A stretch of 6,897 nucleotides of DNA from CAZTZL01 sp964537715 (GTDB taxonomy: Bacteria; Zhuqueibacterota; QNDG01; DSAB01), in assembly GCA_964537715.1 (NCBI GenBank), contig CAZIAH010000158.1, positions 1 to 6,897 of the forward strand, written 5' to 3'. Shown here piece after piece: positions 1-6,531 of this stretch; position 1 is the first letter of the stretch; each line of letters starts with the position of its first letter. Below the pieces are notes generated by a model. That model was given only the letters and a program-made list of their open reading frames with translations, made no database searches and was not told where the DNA came from. The position numbers and the translations under genes are program-made.

Positions 1-64
1 GCAATTAACCCTTTCTTATCAACTAACAGGTTGCACTTGTTACTTGAACCCACGATTCAATTTT

Positions 65-71
65 AAAGGAG
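65..71 (+). promoter_or_regulatory. Ribosome binding site of the hydrolase gene
   Basis: AAAGGAG sits five bases before the ATG at 77. It decides the start in favour of 77 over the TTG at 44, which has no comparable sequence in front of it. Confidence 0.75.
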
Positions 72-76
72 AAACA

Positions 77-1009
77 ATGAAAACTAAAGTCTTACTTTTA
101 CTTGTCGGATTAATTTTGTTTGATTCGATTTCAATATTATCACAATCAAATTTATCCCCAAAGCATGAGTTTGTTTACAAAACAGTAAACGGTCATGAGA
201 TCAAAGCAAACATCTTTTTGCCTAAAACGAATGATTTATTCCCGGTGGTCGTTTTTTTTCACGGGGGATTCTTTTTCGGAAACAGAGACCAGGGATTAAA
301 TGAGAATCTCAAAAATAAATTGGTTGATTCAGGTTACGCCGTTGTTTCGGCTGATTACAGGTTGGCCCCTGAAACCAAACTTAAAGGAATTTTGGAAGAT
401 GTAAGTGATATGAATAGTTGGCTTAGAAAAAATGGATGGCAGGAATTTAGCATTGACACCAATAAAATCGCTTTTGCCGGAGGTTCCGCAGGGGGTTACA
501 TGGCGCTTACAAGCGGATTCAATCCAAAAACTGCTCCAAACGCAATCATTGCCATTTCACCACCGACCGGATTTTCAACACCAGCCACACCGATGGGTGA
601 TTTATCCCTATTAAATCAACCTGGGCCGTACGATATTGTAAGCGACTCCGTTATTTCATATGGGGACTATGGCAGCCGGATGACTCTCTGGAGATTTCTG
701 ATCAAAAATAATTTAGGACTTTATGAGCTGTTTGGTTTCGACCCATACAGCGAACCTGAAAAGCTGGAAAACTATACATTGATTGACAATATAAAATCTG
801 TCTATCCACCCACTCTGCTCATTCATGCAAAAAATGATTACTTGGTTGACCTGCAACAAGTCAATGAGCTTTATCAATTCTTAATTGATAAAAAAATCGA
901 AACGCAATTATACCTTGTGGAAAATGGACACAGCAATGAACTGATCAATCAGAATCCTGAAGTGATTGATAAAATCATCTCATTTTTAAATGTCCAATTT
1001 AATCATTGA
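77..1009 (+). CDS. Secreted alpha/beta hydrolase (HSL/esterase-like)
   Basis: A 310-residue protein that probably hydrolyses carboxyl esters outside the cytoplasm. Seen: a hydrophobic N-terminal signal sequence (about residues 4-20), an oxyanion-hole motif HGG at 62-64, the nucleophile elbow GGSAGG with Ser137, the family-typical DYRLAPE stretch at 93-99, and plausible acid and base residues Asp254 (KNDYLVD) and His285 (NGHS). These match the bacterial hormone-sensitive-lipase (family IV) fold in order and spacing, and the length is normal for that family. The nucleophile elbow has Gly where GDSAGG is usual. The ATG at 77 is chosen because AAAGGAG lies five bases upstream at 65-71 and the signal peptide begins right there; an in-frame TTG at 44 would add 11 polar residues before it. 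There is no lipobox cysteine, so it is probably periplasmic or secreted. The substrate cannot be told; a peptidase or acetyl-xylan-esterase-like activity is possible. Confidence 0.9.
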   Translation: MKTKVLLLLVGLILFDSISILSQSNLSPKHEFVYKTVNGHEIKANIFLPKTNDLFPVVVFFHGGFFFGNRDQGLNENLKNKLVDSGYAVVSADYRLAPETKLKGILEDVSDMNSWLRKNGWQEFSIDTNKIAFAGGSAGGYMALTSGFNPKTAPNAIIAISPPTGFSTPATPMGDLSLLNQPGPYDIVSDSVISYGDYGSRMTLWRFLIKNNLGLYELFGFDPYSEPEKLENYTLIDNIKSVYPPTLLIHAKNDYLVDLQQVNELYQFLIDKKIETQLYLVENGHSNELINQNPEVIDKIISFLNVQFNH

Positions 1010-1039
1010 TCGCCTCGTGTATACATAACGTAACTTTCG

Positions 1040-1064
1040 GGTCGCGAGCTTTTGACTCGCGACC
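1040..1064. repeat. Perfect 9-bp GC-rich inverted repeat (hairpin)
   Basis: GGTCGCGAG at 1040-1048 and CTCGCGACC at 1056-1064 are exact reverse complements separated by the 7-base loop CTTTTGA. The stem is much richer in G and C than its surroundings and lies between the hydrolase stop (1009) and the next gene's start (1104). No run of T follows, so it is not a classical intrinsic terminator. It could weaken read-through, protect the 3' end of the upstream message, or bind a dimeric protein. The role is inference; the pairing itself is seen directly. Confidence 0.6.
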
Positions 1065-1090
1065 GCTGTGACAATTGTTCCTAAAATAGA

Positions 1091-1098
1091 AAAGGAGG
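1091..1098 (+). promoter_or_regulatory. Strong ribosome binding site before a TTG start
   Basis: AAAGGAGG lies five bases before TTG at 1104. An in-frame GTG at 1068 would place this Shine-Dalgarno sequence inside the coding region and would start next to the inverted repeat, so TTG 1104 is the better start. Confidence 0.7.
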
Positions 1099-1103
1099 AC
1101 ATT

Positions 1104-1658
1104 TTGCGTCACAATAGTTTGCTACTCTTCTTTATTATCTTTATTTCTGCAACTTATGCAGAGGCACATGACGGATTCTTTATAAGATTCAGCATTGGAT
1201 CGGGTTATTATACAGAACAATCCGTTCTCAATGAATCCGGCCTTACGATTCCGGCCAAGAATCATGCACTTGGTTGGGGGTTTCATAAAAAGTACGCTTT
1301 ACAAATTAGTGATTTTGGCGGATTAATTAAAAACAATGTCGGAGAATATGATTATATTAATCTTGATGCACTCGGGTTGGGACTAAAATATTATATGCCG
1401 TTAAATACGTCAATCACTCTTTCCGTAGCGCAAGGCAAAGTAACCTTTGCCCGTAATTGGTGGGAAATTTCGGACGCTGGAGAAGAAACCGGGGTTGCGA
1501 TAAATTTAAGTTTGGATAAAGAATGGTTAATAGCAAAAAGATGGAGCCTCGGAATAGGAGTTCATGGATTCTTATTTAAAACAACTGACATTGAATATGA
1601 ATTCATACAATTTGGAATAAATGGTATAATTACCTATTATTTTACTCCTGTCCGTTAA
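1104..1658 (+). CDS. Small outer-membrane beta-barrel protein
   Basis: A 184-residue exported protein with a signal peptide (hydrophobic core about residues 5-16) and a likely cleavage after Ala19 or Ala21 (TYAEA|HDG). The mature part begins HDGFFIRFSIGSGY and continues with alternating hydrophobic and polar strands: LGLGLKYYM (91-98), INLSLDKEWL (133-142), WSLGIGVHGFLF (147-158). It ends in an aromatic strand (ITYYF, 176-180). This pattern, with a KEW strand followed by a W-S/G-LGIG strand, is that of small outer-membrane beta-barrel proteins common in deltaproteobacteria and related diderms. About eight strands are expected. The start is taken at TTG because AAAGGAGG precedes it and the signal peptide then begins directly. 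The gene stands 94 bases after the hydrolase with a hairpin between, so joint transcription is uncertain. Its ligand or role is unknown. Confidence 0.75.
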   Translation: MRHNSLLLFFIIFISATYAEAHDGFFIRFSIGSGYYTEQSVLNESGLTIPAKNHALGWGFHKKYALQISDFGGLIKNNVGEYDYINLDALGLGLKYYMPLNTSITLSVAQGKVTFARNWWEISDAGEETGVAINLSLDKEWLIAKRWSLGIGVHGFLFKTTDIEYEFIQFGINGIITYYFTPVR

Positions 1659-1764
1659 ATTGCATTGATCATCTCAAGTATCCATACCCGAGATACCTGC
1701 CAGTATAAACATGAGGCAAACAGGGTCCAAGAATTTTTTGTGTCTTTACGGAGATATTTTTGTT

Positions 1765-2364
1765 ATGGTCAGGAAAGATAATAAAAGTATATTTGGAAAA
1801 AAAGAATTAACCAGGCTCGCCTCTTTTGCAATCATCATGATCCCCTTGTCCACTTATCTGTTGGGCACGAAAGAATCTCCCTTTTATTATTCGTTGAGCA
1901 TGATCGGCAATGAATCAGGTCATAGAATGGAATTTATATTATGGGGGATTATGACCGGTTTGTTTTTGACTTTTTTTATTGAAAGGTTATATGCATTAAA
2001 ATCATTTGACAATCCCAGAGCACGCAGTTTGCTGATATCATCATTGATCTTTCTGGTACTGACCGTGCTGATTCCTTATATGCAAGATCTGAAAATATTG
2101 AGCAAAATACACAACATCACGGCGGCTGCATTCGGTATATGTTTAACTGCATCCCTTTACCTCTTTATCAAATATTTGTCTGAAAGAGATCATAAATTAT
2201 ACCACTGGTCGATGATCATGCTGAATGTAATCATTGTGGGATCTCTTGTCTTGCTTTTTTTATTCGGCCGGACAGGTATTTTTGAACTATTTTTCTTTTT
2301 TTCGCTCTCAATATTTTTGGGCATTCTCAACAGAAAACTATTCAGAAAGAAAAAGAACTCGTAG
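1765..2364 (+). CDS. Six-helix integral membrane protein, unknown function
   Basis: A 199-residue protein with about six predicted membrane helices (roughly 16-34, 54-76, 88-105, 113-138, 147-168, 170-190) and a basic C-terminal tail (RKLFRKKKNS), which suggests a cytoplasmic C-terminus. A conserved-looking loop between helices 1 and 2 reads YYSLSMIGNESGHR. The overall plan resembles small DUF998-type membrane proteins, but I cannot assign the family with confidence. The ATG at 1765 is preferred because GGAG occurs at 1750-1753, 11 bases upstream. The ATG at 1711 has no visible Shine-Dalgarno sequence and would add 18 residues of non-hydrophobic sequence. The gene lies 106 bases after the outer-membrane protein and 172 bases before the DUF4386 gene, so it may be transcribed with either or alone. 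Confidence 0.7.
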   Translation: MVRKDNKSIFGKKELTRLASFAIIMIPLSTYLLGTKESPFYYSLSMIGNESGHRMEFILWGIMTGLFLTFFIERLYALKSFDNPRARSLLISSLIFLVLTVLIPYMQDLKILSKIHNITAAAFGICLTASLYLFIKYLSERDHKLYHWSMIMLNVIIVGSLVLLFLFGRTGIFELFFFFSLSIFLGILNRKLFRKKKNS

Positions 2365-2536
2365 ATCGGTTTGTGACCCAACACATAAATGGTGGATCAT
2401 AGGCACATCTTGCTAATATTTGCTCACGTAATATCCCTGAAAAATCAGACAGGGTTGCATTATCCAACATTATGCCATACATTAATATTCGGAGGACTGA
2501 TTTAAACAAAAGTAATTTCAAGAGAAAGGGGATAAA
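2365..2536. other. 172-bp spacer upstream of the DUF4386-MDR cluster
   Basis: This is the longest non-coding stretch in the window and the most likely place for a promoter driving the following operon. I see no stable hairpin with a T-run and no strong -35/-10 pair. The best candidate is TTGCAT (2455-2460), 17 bases, then TACATT (2478-2483), which matches the sigma-70 consensus poorly. The spacer ends with the ribosome binding site AAAGGGG at 2525-2531. Confidence 0.4.
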
Positions 2537-3223
2537 ATGAATTCCAGCCAAAAGACGGCAAGAATGATAGGGATTTTGTATTTAACTGTCATGATCACTT
2601 TTACGATTGGTATGGCTCTGATCAGTACACTTGTAAATTCCCAGGATTATCTCACCAGTATTTATCCAAACCGAATCCGGATCATCATTGGTGTGCTCTT
2701 TGAATTGATAGAGGTGGCTGCTGTTATTGGTATCGTGGTGTTGATGTATCCCATCTTGAAAAAACAGAATGAAAGTCTGGCGCTTGGGTACGCTTTTTTC
2801 AGAATTCTTGAATGCGTCATGCTTGTTATGGGTGCAATCAGTGCATTTTTAATGGTTACTTTAAGCCAGACATATTTAAAAACAGCGGTACAGGACGCTT
2901 CTTATTTTCAGATCCTGAGCAACTTATTGATATCCATGCGGGAAGGAATGGGAATGACAATCCTTTCTGTTTTCTACAGCTTCGGTGCTTTTATATTCTA
3001 CGGCTTTTTATATCAATCAAGACTCATTCCCCGCTTTATTTCCATTTGGGGATTTGTGGCAGCCGTATTGGTTTTTGCAGGAGCTCCGGTGGAGGCGTTC
3101 GGTCCGGAAAAAGGATCGATGATCGCTACTGAGGTAAGCATTCCAGGCATAGCAATGGGACTAAATGAAATATTTCTGGGTGGTTGGCTGATTGTCAAAG
3201 GATTCAATCCATCTGTAAAATAG
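2537..3223 (+). CDS. DUF4386-type membrane protein, first copy
   Basis: A 228-residue integral membrane protein with about six helices (roughly 9-31, 48-74, 87-109, 137-159, 165-184, 203-222). The opening NSSQKTARMIGILYL, the helix-2/3 loop LYP-LKK-N-ESLALGYAFFRILE (about 70-92) and the late RLIPRFISIWG loop (162-172) followed by a C-terminal E-FLGGWLIVKGF helix are the hallmarks I associate with the DUF4386 family. Its length is normal for the family. No biochemical function is established to my knowledge, and no catalytic motif is visible. Start: ATG with AAAGGGG five bases upstream. It is followed after 11 bases by an MDR oxidoreductase, an arrangement repeated downstream, which suggests a functional partnership. 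Confidence 0.85.
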   Translation: MNSSQKTARMIGILYLTVMITFTIGMALISTLVNSQDYLTSIYPNRIRIIIGVLFELIEVAAVIGIVVLMYPILKKQNESLALGYAFFRILECVMLVMGAISAFLMVTLSQTYLKTAVQDASYFQILSNLLISMREGMGMTILSVFYSFGAFIFYGFLYQSRLIPRFISIWGFVAAVLVFAGAPVEAFGPEKGSMIATEVSIPGIAMGLNEIFLGGWLIVKGFNPSVK

Positions 3224-3234
3224 GGGGAATATGA

Positions 3235-4224
3235 ATGAGAGCGGTTGTATATACAGAATACGGATCACCGGATGAAGTCCTCAAACTTCAAAATATCGAC
3301 AAGCCTGTGGTTAAGGATAATGAAGTATTGGTGAGGATCCACGCAGCAGGTCTTAATCCGGCTGACTGGCACTTCATGCGCGGTTCTCCCTATATTATGC
3401 GCTTACTGACCGGATTGAGCAAACCTAAGAAGACCACAATCATAGGTAGTGATATGGCCGGAAATGTCGAAGCGGTTGGTAAAAAAGTGACGCAATTCAA
3501 GCCAGGAGACGAAGTATTCGCCGAAGTCGGATCTGCAGCCGGTCTGCCAGGCGGGTGTGCAGAGTACGGAAGTTTCCCGGAAAAAAAGCTGGGGATGAAA
3601 CCTACCAGCCTGACATTCGAGCAGGCAGCTGCTGTGCCCTTGGCTGCACAAACAGCCCTGATCGGTGTTCGCGATGTAGGCAATGTCCAGCCGAGCCAGA
3701 AGGTTCTGATCAATGGGTCTTCAGGAGGTGTAGGCACATTCGCCGTCCAGATAGCCAAGTCATTCGGTGCCGAAGTAACAGGTGTATGCAGCACAAGGAA
3801 TGTGGACACGGTCAGATCAATCGGAGCAGACCATGTTATCGACTATACCAAAGAGGACTTTACGCAAAGTGGACAGCGCTACGATTTCATACTCGACAAT
3901 GTGGGGAATCATTCGATGTCTGAATTCAGACGCATATTGATGCCAAAAGGAACGTACGGCGCCCCTGGAGCAGGAGGCGGTCCATGGTTTGGCCCTATGA
4001 CGCATCAGCTCAAGGCATCGCTTACATCACTGTTTGTCAGCCAGAAAATGAGTCCTGTAAACGACAAACCCAACCGGGACCTGGACTTCCTGAAAGAGTT
4101 GATTGAAACAGGAAAAATCAAACCAGTGATTGATAGAACGTATTCACTGAATGAGACACCTGAAGCTATTCGCCATCTGGAAGGGGGCCACGTCCGAGGG
4201 AAAATCGTCATTACTGTGAATTGA
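3235..4224 (+). CDS. Zinc-free MDR NAD(P)-dependent oxidoreductase, first copy
   Basis: A 329-residue cytoplasmic reductase of the medium-chain dehydrogenase/reductase superfamily, quinone-oxidoreductase-like branch. It has an N-terminal GroES-like domain (residues 1-125: RAVVYTEYGSPDEVL at 2-16, HAAGLNPAD at 36-44, GSDMAGNVEAVG at 71-82, FKPGDEVF at 88-95). A Rossmann NAD(P)H-binding domain follows, with VLINGSSGGVG at 157-167 and a C-terminal return to the catalytic domain (KPVIDRTYSLNETPEAIRHL, 296-315). The catalytic and structural zinc cysteines of alcohol dehydrogenases are absent: the position after HAAG holds Leu-Asn. Automatic naming as alcohol dehydrogenase would thus mislead; reduction of a quinone or an enone is more likely. 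A Gly-rich loop (AAGLPGGCAEY, 101-111) has no equal in the downstream paralogue. The AGGGGGA at 3222-3228 overlaps the stop codon of the DUF4386 gene and serves this start. Confidence 0.9.
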   Translation: MRAVVYTEYGSPDEVLKLQNIDKPVVKDNEVLVRIHAAGLNPADWHFMRGSPYIMRLLTGLSKPKKTTIIGSDMAGNVEAVGKKVTQFKPGDEVFAEVGSAAGLPGGCAEYGSFPEKKLGMKPTSLTFEQAAAVPLAAQTALIGVRDVGNVQPSQKVLINGSSGGVGTFAVQIAKSFGAEVTGVCSTRNVDTVRSIGADHVIDYTKEDFTQSGQRYDFILDNVGNHSMSEFRRILMPKGTYGAPGAGGGPWFGPMTHQLKASLTSLFVSQKMSPVNDKPNRDLDFLKELIETGKIKPVIDRTYSLNETPEAIRHLEGGHVRGKIVITVN

Positions 4225-4242
4225 AATATAACCTAATAAATC

Positions 4243-4249
4243 AGGAGGA
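4243..4249 (+). promoter_or_regulatory. Ribosome binding site of the second DUF4386 gene
   Basis: AGGAGGA lies six bases before the ATG at 4256, within the 31-base gap after the first MDR gene. The strong site suggests that the second module is initiated independently on a shared message; the gap is too short to hold a separate promoter and terminator comfortably. Confidence 0.6.
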
Positions 4250-4255
4250 ATTGAG

Positions 4256-4966
4256 ATGAAAAACCTTGTCACTGATTTATCACAACGTAAAGCTGTAACC
4301 ATCTTAAGAATCCTGTATCCAATTTGGGCGATAGTCGGATTCTTCAGCATCATGTATGTTCCCTCGACTCTCATTGTACCCGGAGAGGCCACATCCACAG
4401 CCAATAACATCATGGCCAATGAATTGCTATTCCGTTTAGGTATTATCGGTAGTTTAATCACCCAGCTCATCTTTATATTTGTCGTACTGGTTCTATACCA
4501 GCTATTTAAAACAGTAAATAAAAATCATGCTTTGCTTATGGTTATATTCGCTCTGGTCGGAGTCCCTATTGCAATGATCAATACGCTTAACCGAATTGCT
4601 GCTCTGCTGCTATTGAACAGTGGTGATTTCTTGAATGGTTTAGGAACAGATCAGTTACATGCTCAAGTGATGTTCTTTCTTAAGTTGAACGAATGGGGTG
4701 TTGTTATCGCTTCGATCTTTTGGGGCCTTTGGCTATTTCCTTTAGGTTATTTAGTTTTTAAGTCAGGCTATTTCCCCAAAATTTTGGGTATCCTGGTAAT
4801 CATAGCAGGTTTTGGCTATTTATCAGGCTCTTTTATCCATTTGCTTTTACCTGACTATAAAACAGTATTGCAGGTTTTAGAAATCCTGACATTTGGGGAA
4901 GTCATATTTTTGATTTGGCTTATATTTAGAGGCGCAAAAATAGCAGAAACAAAGAAAGGTGCATAA
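4256..4966 (+). CDS. DUF4386-type membrane protein, second copy
   Basis: A 236-residue membrane protein with about six helices (roughly 15-36, 59-85, 90-120, 138-168, 174-197, 205-225). It fits DUF4386 more closely than the upstream gene: a first helix ILYPIWAIVGFFSIMYVPS, a conserved-looking MANELLFRLGIIGSL segment (53-67), a LYQLFK-VNKNHALLMVIF cytoplasmic loop (80-98), FWGLWLFPLGYLVFKSGYFPKILG (155-178, positions with Trp-Leu-Pro-Leu-Gly and Phe-Pro as key features), and a C-terminal GE-IF-IWLIFRG helix. The tail is polar and lysine-rich. It is only distantly similar to the first DUF4386 protein although both precede closely related MDR genes. Its stop codon directly abuts the ATG of the second MDR gene, so translation of the two is probably coupled. 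The function is unknown; a membrane partner for the reductase is an inference from gene order. Confidence 0.9.
   Translation: MKNLVTDLSQRKAVTILRILYPIWAIVGFFSIMYVPSTLIVPGEATSTANNIMANELLFRLGIIGSLITQLIFIFVVLVLYQLFKTVNKNHALLMVIFALVGVPIAMINTLNRIAALLLLNSGDFLNGLGTDQLHAQVMFFLKLNEWGVVIASIFWGLWLFPLGYLVFKSGYFPKILGILVIIAGFGYLSGSFIHLLLPDYKTVLQVLEILTFGEVIFLIWLIFRGAKIAETKKGA
4955..4961 (+). promoter_or_regulatory. Ribosome binding site inside the DUF4386 gene end
   Basis: AAAGGTG, in the last codons of the second DUF4386 gene, stands five bases before the ATG at 4967. Because TAA (4964-4966) is immediately followed by ATG, terminating ribosomes can reinitiate on the MDR gene. Confidence 0.55.
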
Positions 4967-5935
4967 ATGAAAGCAATTGTCCAAAATGCTTACGGTTCAC
5001 CGGATGTGCTTAAACTCGCAGAAGTTGACAAACCGGTGGTTCAGGATGATGATGTACTGGTGCGAGTTCATGCGTCAGCCGTCAATGCGGGAGATTACTT
5101 CTCAATGCGAGGGAAACCTTGGGCTGCTCGATTGACTGTCGGATTCCCCAAACCGAAGAACTATATTCTTGGATGGGATGTTGCCGGAAAAGTTGAGACA
5201 GTCGGTAAAAATGTGGTGATGTTCAAACCGGGAGACGAAGTATTCGGAACGGCCAGTCACACGTTCGCCGAATACGTCAGCACCGACGCAAAGTATCTCG
5301 CGATCAAACCGACCAATCTCAATTTCGAGCAGACAGCAGCCGTACCCTCCGCGGCACTGACCGCCTTGCAGGAACTTCGCGATGTTGGCAAAATTCAGGC
5401 TGGATATAAAGTGCTGATCAATGGCGCATCAGGCGGTGTGGGAACATTCGCCGTGCAGATCGCTAAAGCGTTCGGAGCAGAAGTGACCGGTGTGTGCAGC
5501 ACAAGAAATGTGGACATGGTCCGTTCAATTGGTGCAGATCATGTGGTGGATTACATAAAAGAGGACTTCACACAAAAAAAACAGTATTACGATCTGATCC
5601 TGGATAATGTAGGCAACCGTTCGTTTTCAGACTGCAGACGCGCGCTTAAATCCAATGGAATGATCATACCCAACACCGGTCATGCCGGTATGGGATATGT
5701 ATTCAAGGCATTTATACTCTCCATGTTCATGAGCCGGCAGGGAAGCATGAAAGTGACAAAAGTAAACCACGAAGATCTAATTCTCCTGAAAGAGCTCATT
5801 GAATCAGGAAAGGTTAAACCGGTTATCGACAGAACCTATCCTTTGAACGAAACTCCGGAGGCTTTGGGATATGCCGAACAGGGACATGTTCGAGGGAAAG
5901 TTGTGATTATTGTGGAACAGAACAATAAAACCTGA
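4967..5935 (+). CDS. Zinc-free MDR NAD(P)-dependent oxidoreductase, second copy
   Basis: A 322-residue paralogue of the upstream reductase. The GroES-like domain has KAIVQNAYGSPDVLKL (2-17), HASAVNAGD (35-43), GWDVAGKVETVG (69-80) and FKPGDEVFG (86-94); the Rossmann domain has VLINGASGGVG at 149-159 followed by AVCST-type sequence VTGVCSTRNVDMVRSIGADH (173-192). The zinc-ligand cysteines are missing, as in quinone oxidoreductases. Across residues 149-217, 60 of 69 positions equal the first copy, but about half of those 60 use different codons, so the copies are not recent duplicates. The substrate-side loops differ: the shorter TASHTFAEY (95-103) replaces the Gly-rich loop, and 236-262 carries a different, Met- and Phe-rich sequence. 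The two enzymes probably share the cofactor and differ in substrate. The ATG follows the DUF4386 stop with no gap. Confidence 0.92.
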   Translation: MKAIVQNAYGSPDVLKLAEVDKPVVQDDDVLVRVHASAVNAGDYFSMRGKPWAARLTVGFPKPKNYILGWDVAGKVETVGKNVVMFKPGDEVFGTASHTFAEYVSTDAKYLAIKPTNLNFEQTAAVPSAALTALQELRDVGKIQAGYKVLINGASGGVGTFAVQIAKAFGAEVTGVCSTRNVDMVRSIGADHVVDYIKEDFTQKKQYYDLILDNVGNRSFSDCRRALKSNGMIIPNTGHAGMGYVFKAFILSMFMSRQGSMKVTKVNHEDLILLKELIESGKVKPVIDRTYPLNETPEALGYAEQGHVRGKVVIIVEQNNKT

Positions 5936-5983
5936 CAAAACAACTGTACAGGATAACTCAAATATTAAAAAGGAGGCAATAAA

Positions 5984-6436
5984 ATGACTAATGAAAAAGC
6001 ATTTAAAAAGAATGTTTGGATAGTAATGCTCATTTTATCGATTATTTTTATTGCTCTGACTTTATTTATCATGAGCAATGGTAATAATATTTTCCCAACT
6101 GGACTTGGACTTGCAGGTTCAAAGCAAGCCATCGAAGAGATAGAAGAAAACGCTCTTGGTTTTATCAATATGTCCATGTTAAAACCTCTGTGGGAAGGAA
6201 TTTGGATGGGCATCTTTGGATTATTCATTGCTTTTGGACTGAAAAAGAAAATAAAATATATCTGGACTCTGGGAATCATTTGGGGAATCATGATGATAAC
6301 CAATGCAGTGATTCAAGGAGGATATGAAGTCCTTATTCTGAAATGGTCAAATGTCTGTCCGCAAACACTTCTATTTTTAATTCTTGGATTGATATCACTA
6401 CCGAGTCTTTTAATTGCAAGAAAGGAATTCTCCTAA
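5984..6436 (+). CDS. Four-helix membrane protein, unknown function
   Basis: A 150-residue protein with about four predicted membrane helices (roughly 11-30, 67-86, 91-113, 126-146). The loop between helices 1 and 2 (31-66) holds a Gly-rich part (FPTGLGLAGS, 37-46) and a short acidic stretch (IEEIEEN, 50-56); a basic KKKIK joins helices 2 and 3. The N-terminus is basic (KAFKKN), so it probably faces the cytoplasm. The start is supported by AAAAAGGAGG at 5967-5976, seven bases upstream. I do not recognise the family. It follows the second MDR gene by 48 bases on the same strand, which makes it a likely last member of that operon and another small membrane protein around the reductases. Confidence 0.75.
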   Translation: MTNEKAFKKNVWIVMLILSIIFIALTLFIMSNGNNIFPTGLGLAGSKQAIEEIEENALGFINMSMLKPLWEGIWMGIFGLFIAFGLKKKIKYIWTLGIIWGIMMITNAVIQGGYEVLILKWSNVCPQTLLFLILGLISLPSLLIARKEFS

Positions 6437-6444
6437 TTCTTACA

Positions 6445-6490
6445 TCTATGATTCATAAATTCTATGATGAATTGAAAATACAATTGAAAA
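6445..6490. repeat. Short direct repeats in the spacer before the ankyrin gene
   Basis: TCTATGAT occurs at 6445-6452 and 6461-6468 (16 bases apart), and AATTGAAAA at 6470-6478 and 6482-6490 (12 bases apart). ATTCAT (6451-6456) can also pair with ATGAAT (6467-6472) as a weak six-base stem. In an AT-rich spacer these may be chance; an operator is possible but unsupported. Confidence 0.3.
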
Positions 6491-6531
6491 GTCATTCTAT
6501 TAAAAATACTTATCAAAAAAAGGATATAACC

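Noticed and set aside
44..76. Extended start of the hydrolase at TTG 44
   Set aside because: It has no Shine-Dalgarno sequence and would put polar residues before an otherwise ideal signal peptide starting at 77.
1010..1103. Integron attC site, which would make the window a gene-cassette array
   Set aside because: There is a hairpin, but no RYYYAAC/GTTRRRY core pair at its ends, and no similar element follows the other genes, which instead have operon-like spacing.
1693..1739. Weak stem (TGCC/GGCA) followed by a T-run, as a terminator after the outer-membrane gene
   Set aside because: The stem has only about four contiguous pairs with a long loop, and the T-run is separated from it.
2455..2483. 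Sigma-70 promoter TTGCAT-17-TACATT before the first DUF4386 gene
   Set aside because: Three of six and four of six matches to the consensus are what AT-rich DNA yields by chance; the spacing alone is not enough.
3390..3809. Long open frame on the minus strand inside the first MDR gene
   Set aside because: The opposite frame carries clear MDR domain motifs; the minus-strand translation is Pro/Thr/Ala-rich without any recognisable domain and is a shadow of codon bias.
3703..5617. Recent gene conversion between the two MDR genes
   Set aside because: Half of the identical residues in the conserved core use different codons, which conversion would have erased; selection on the cofactor domain explains the similarity.
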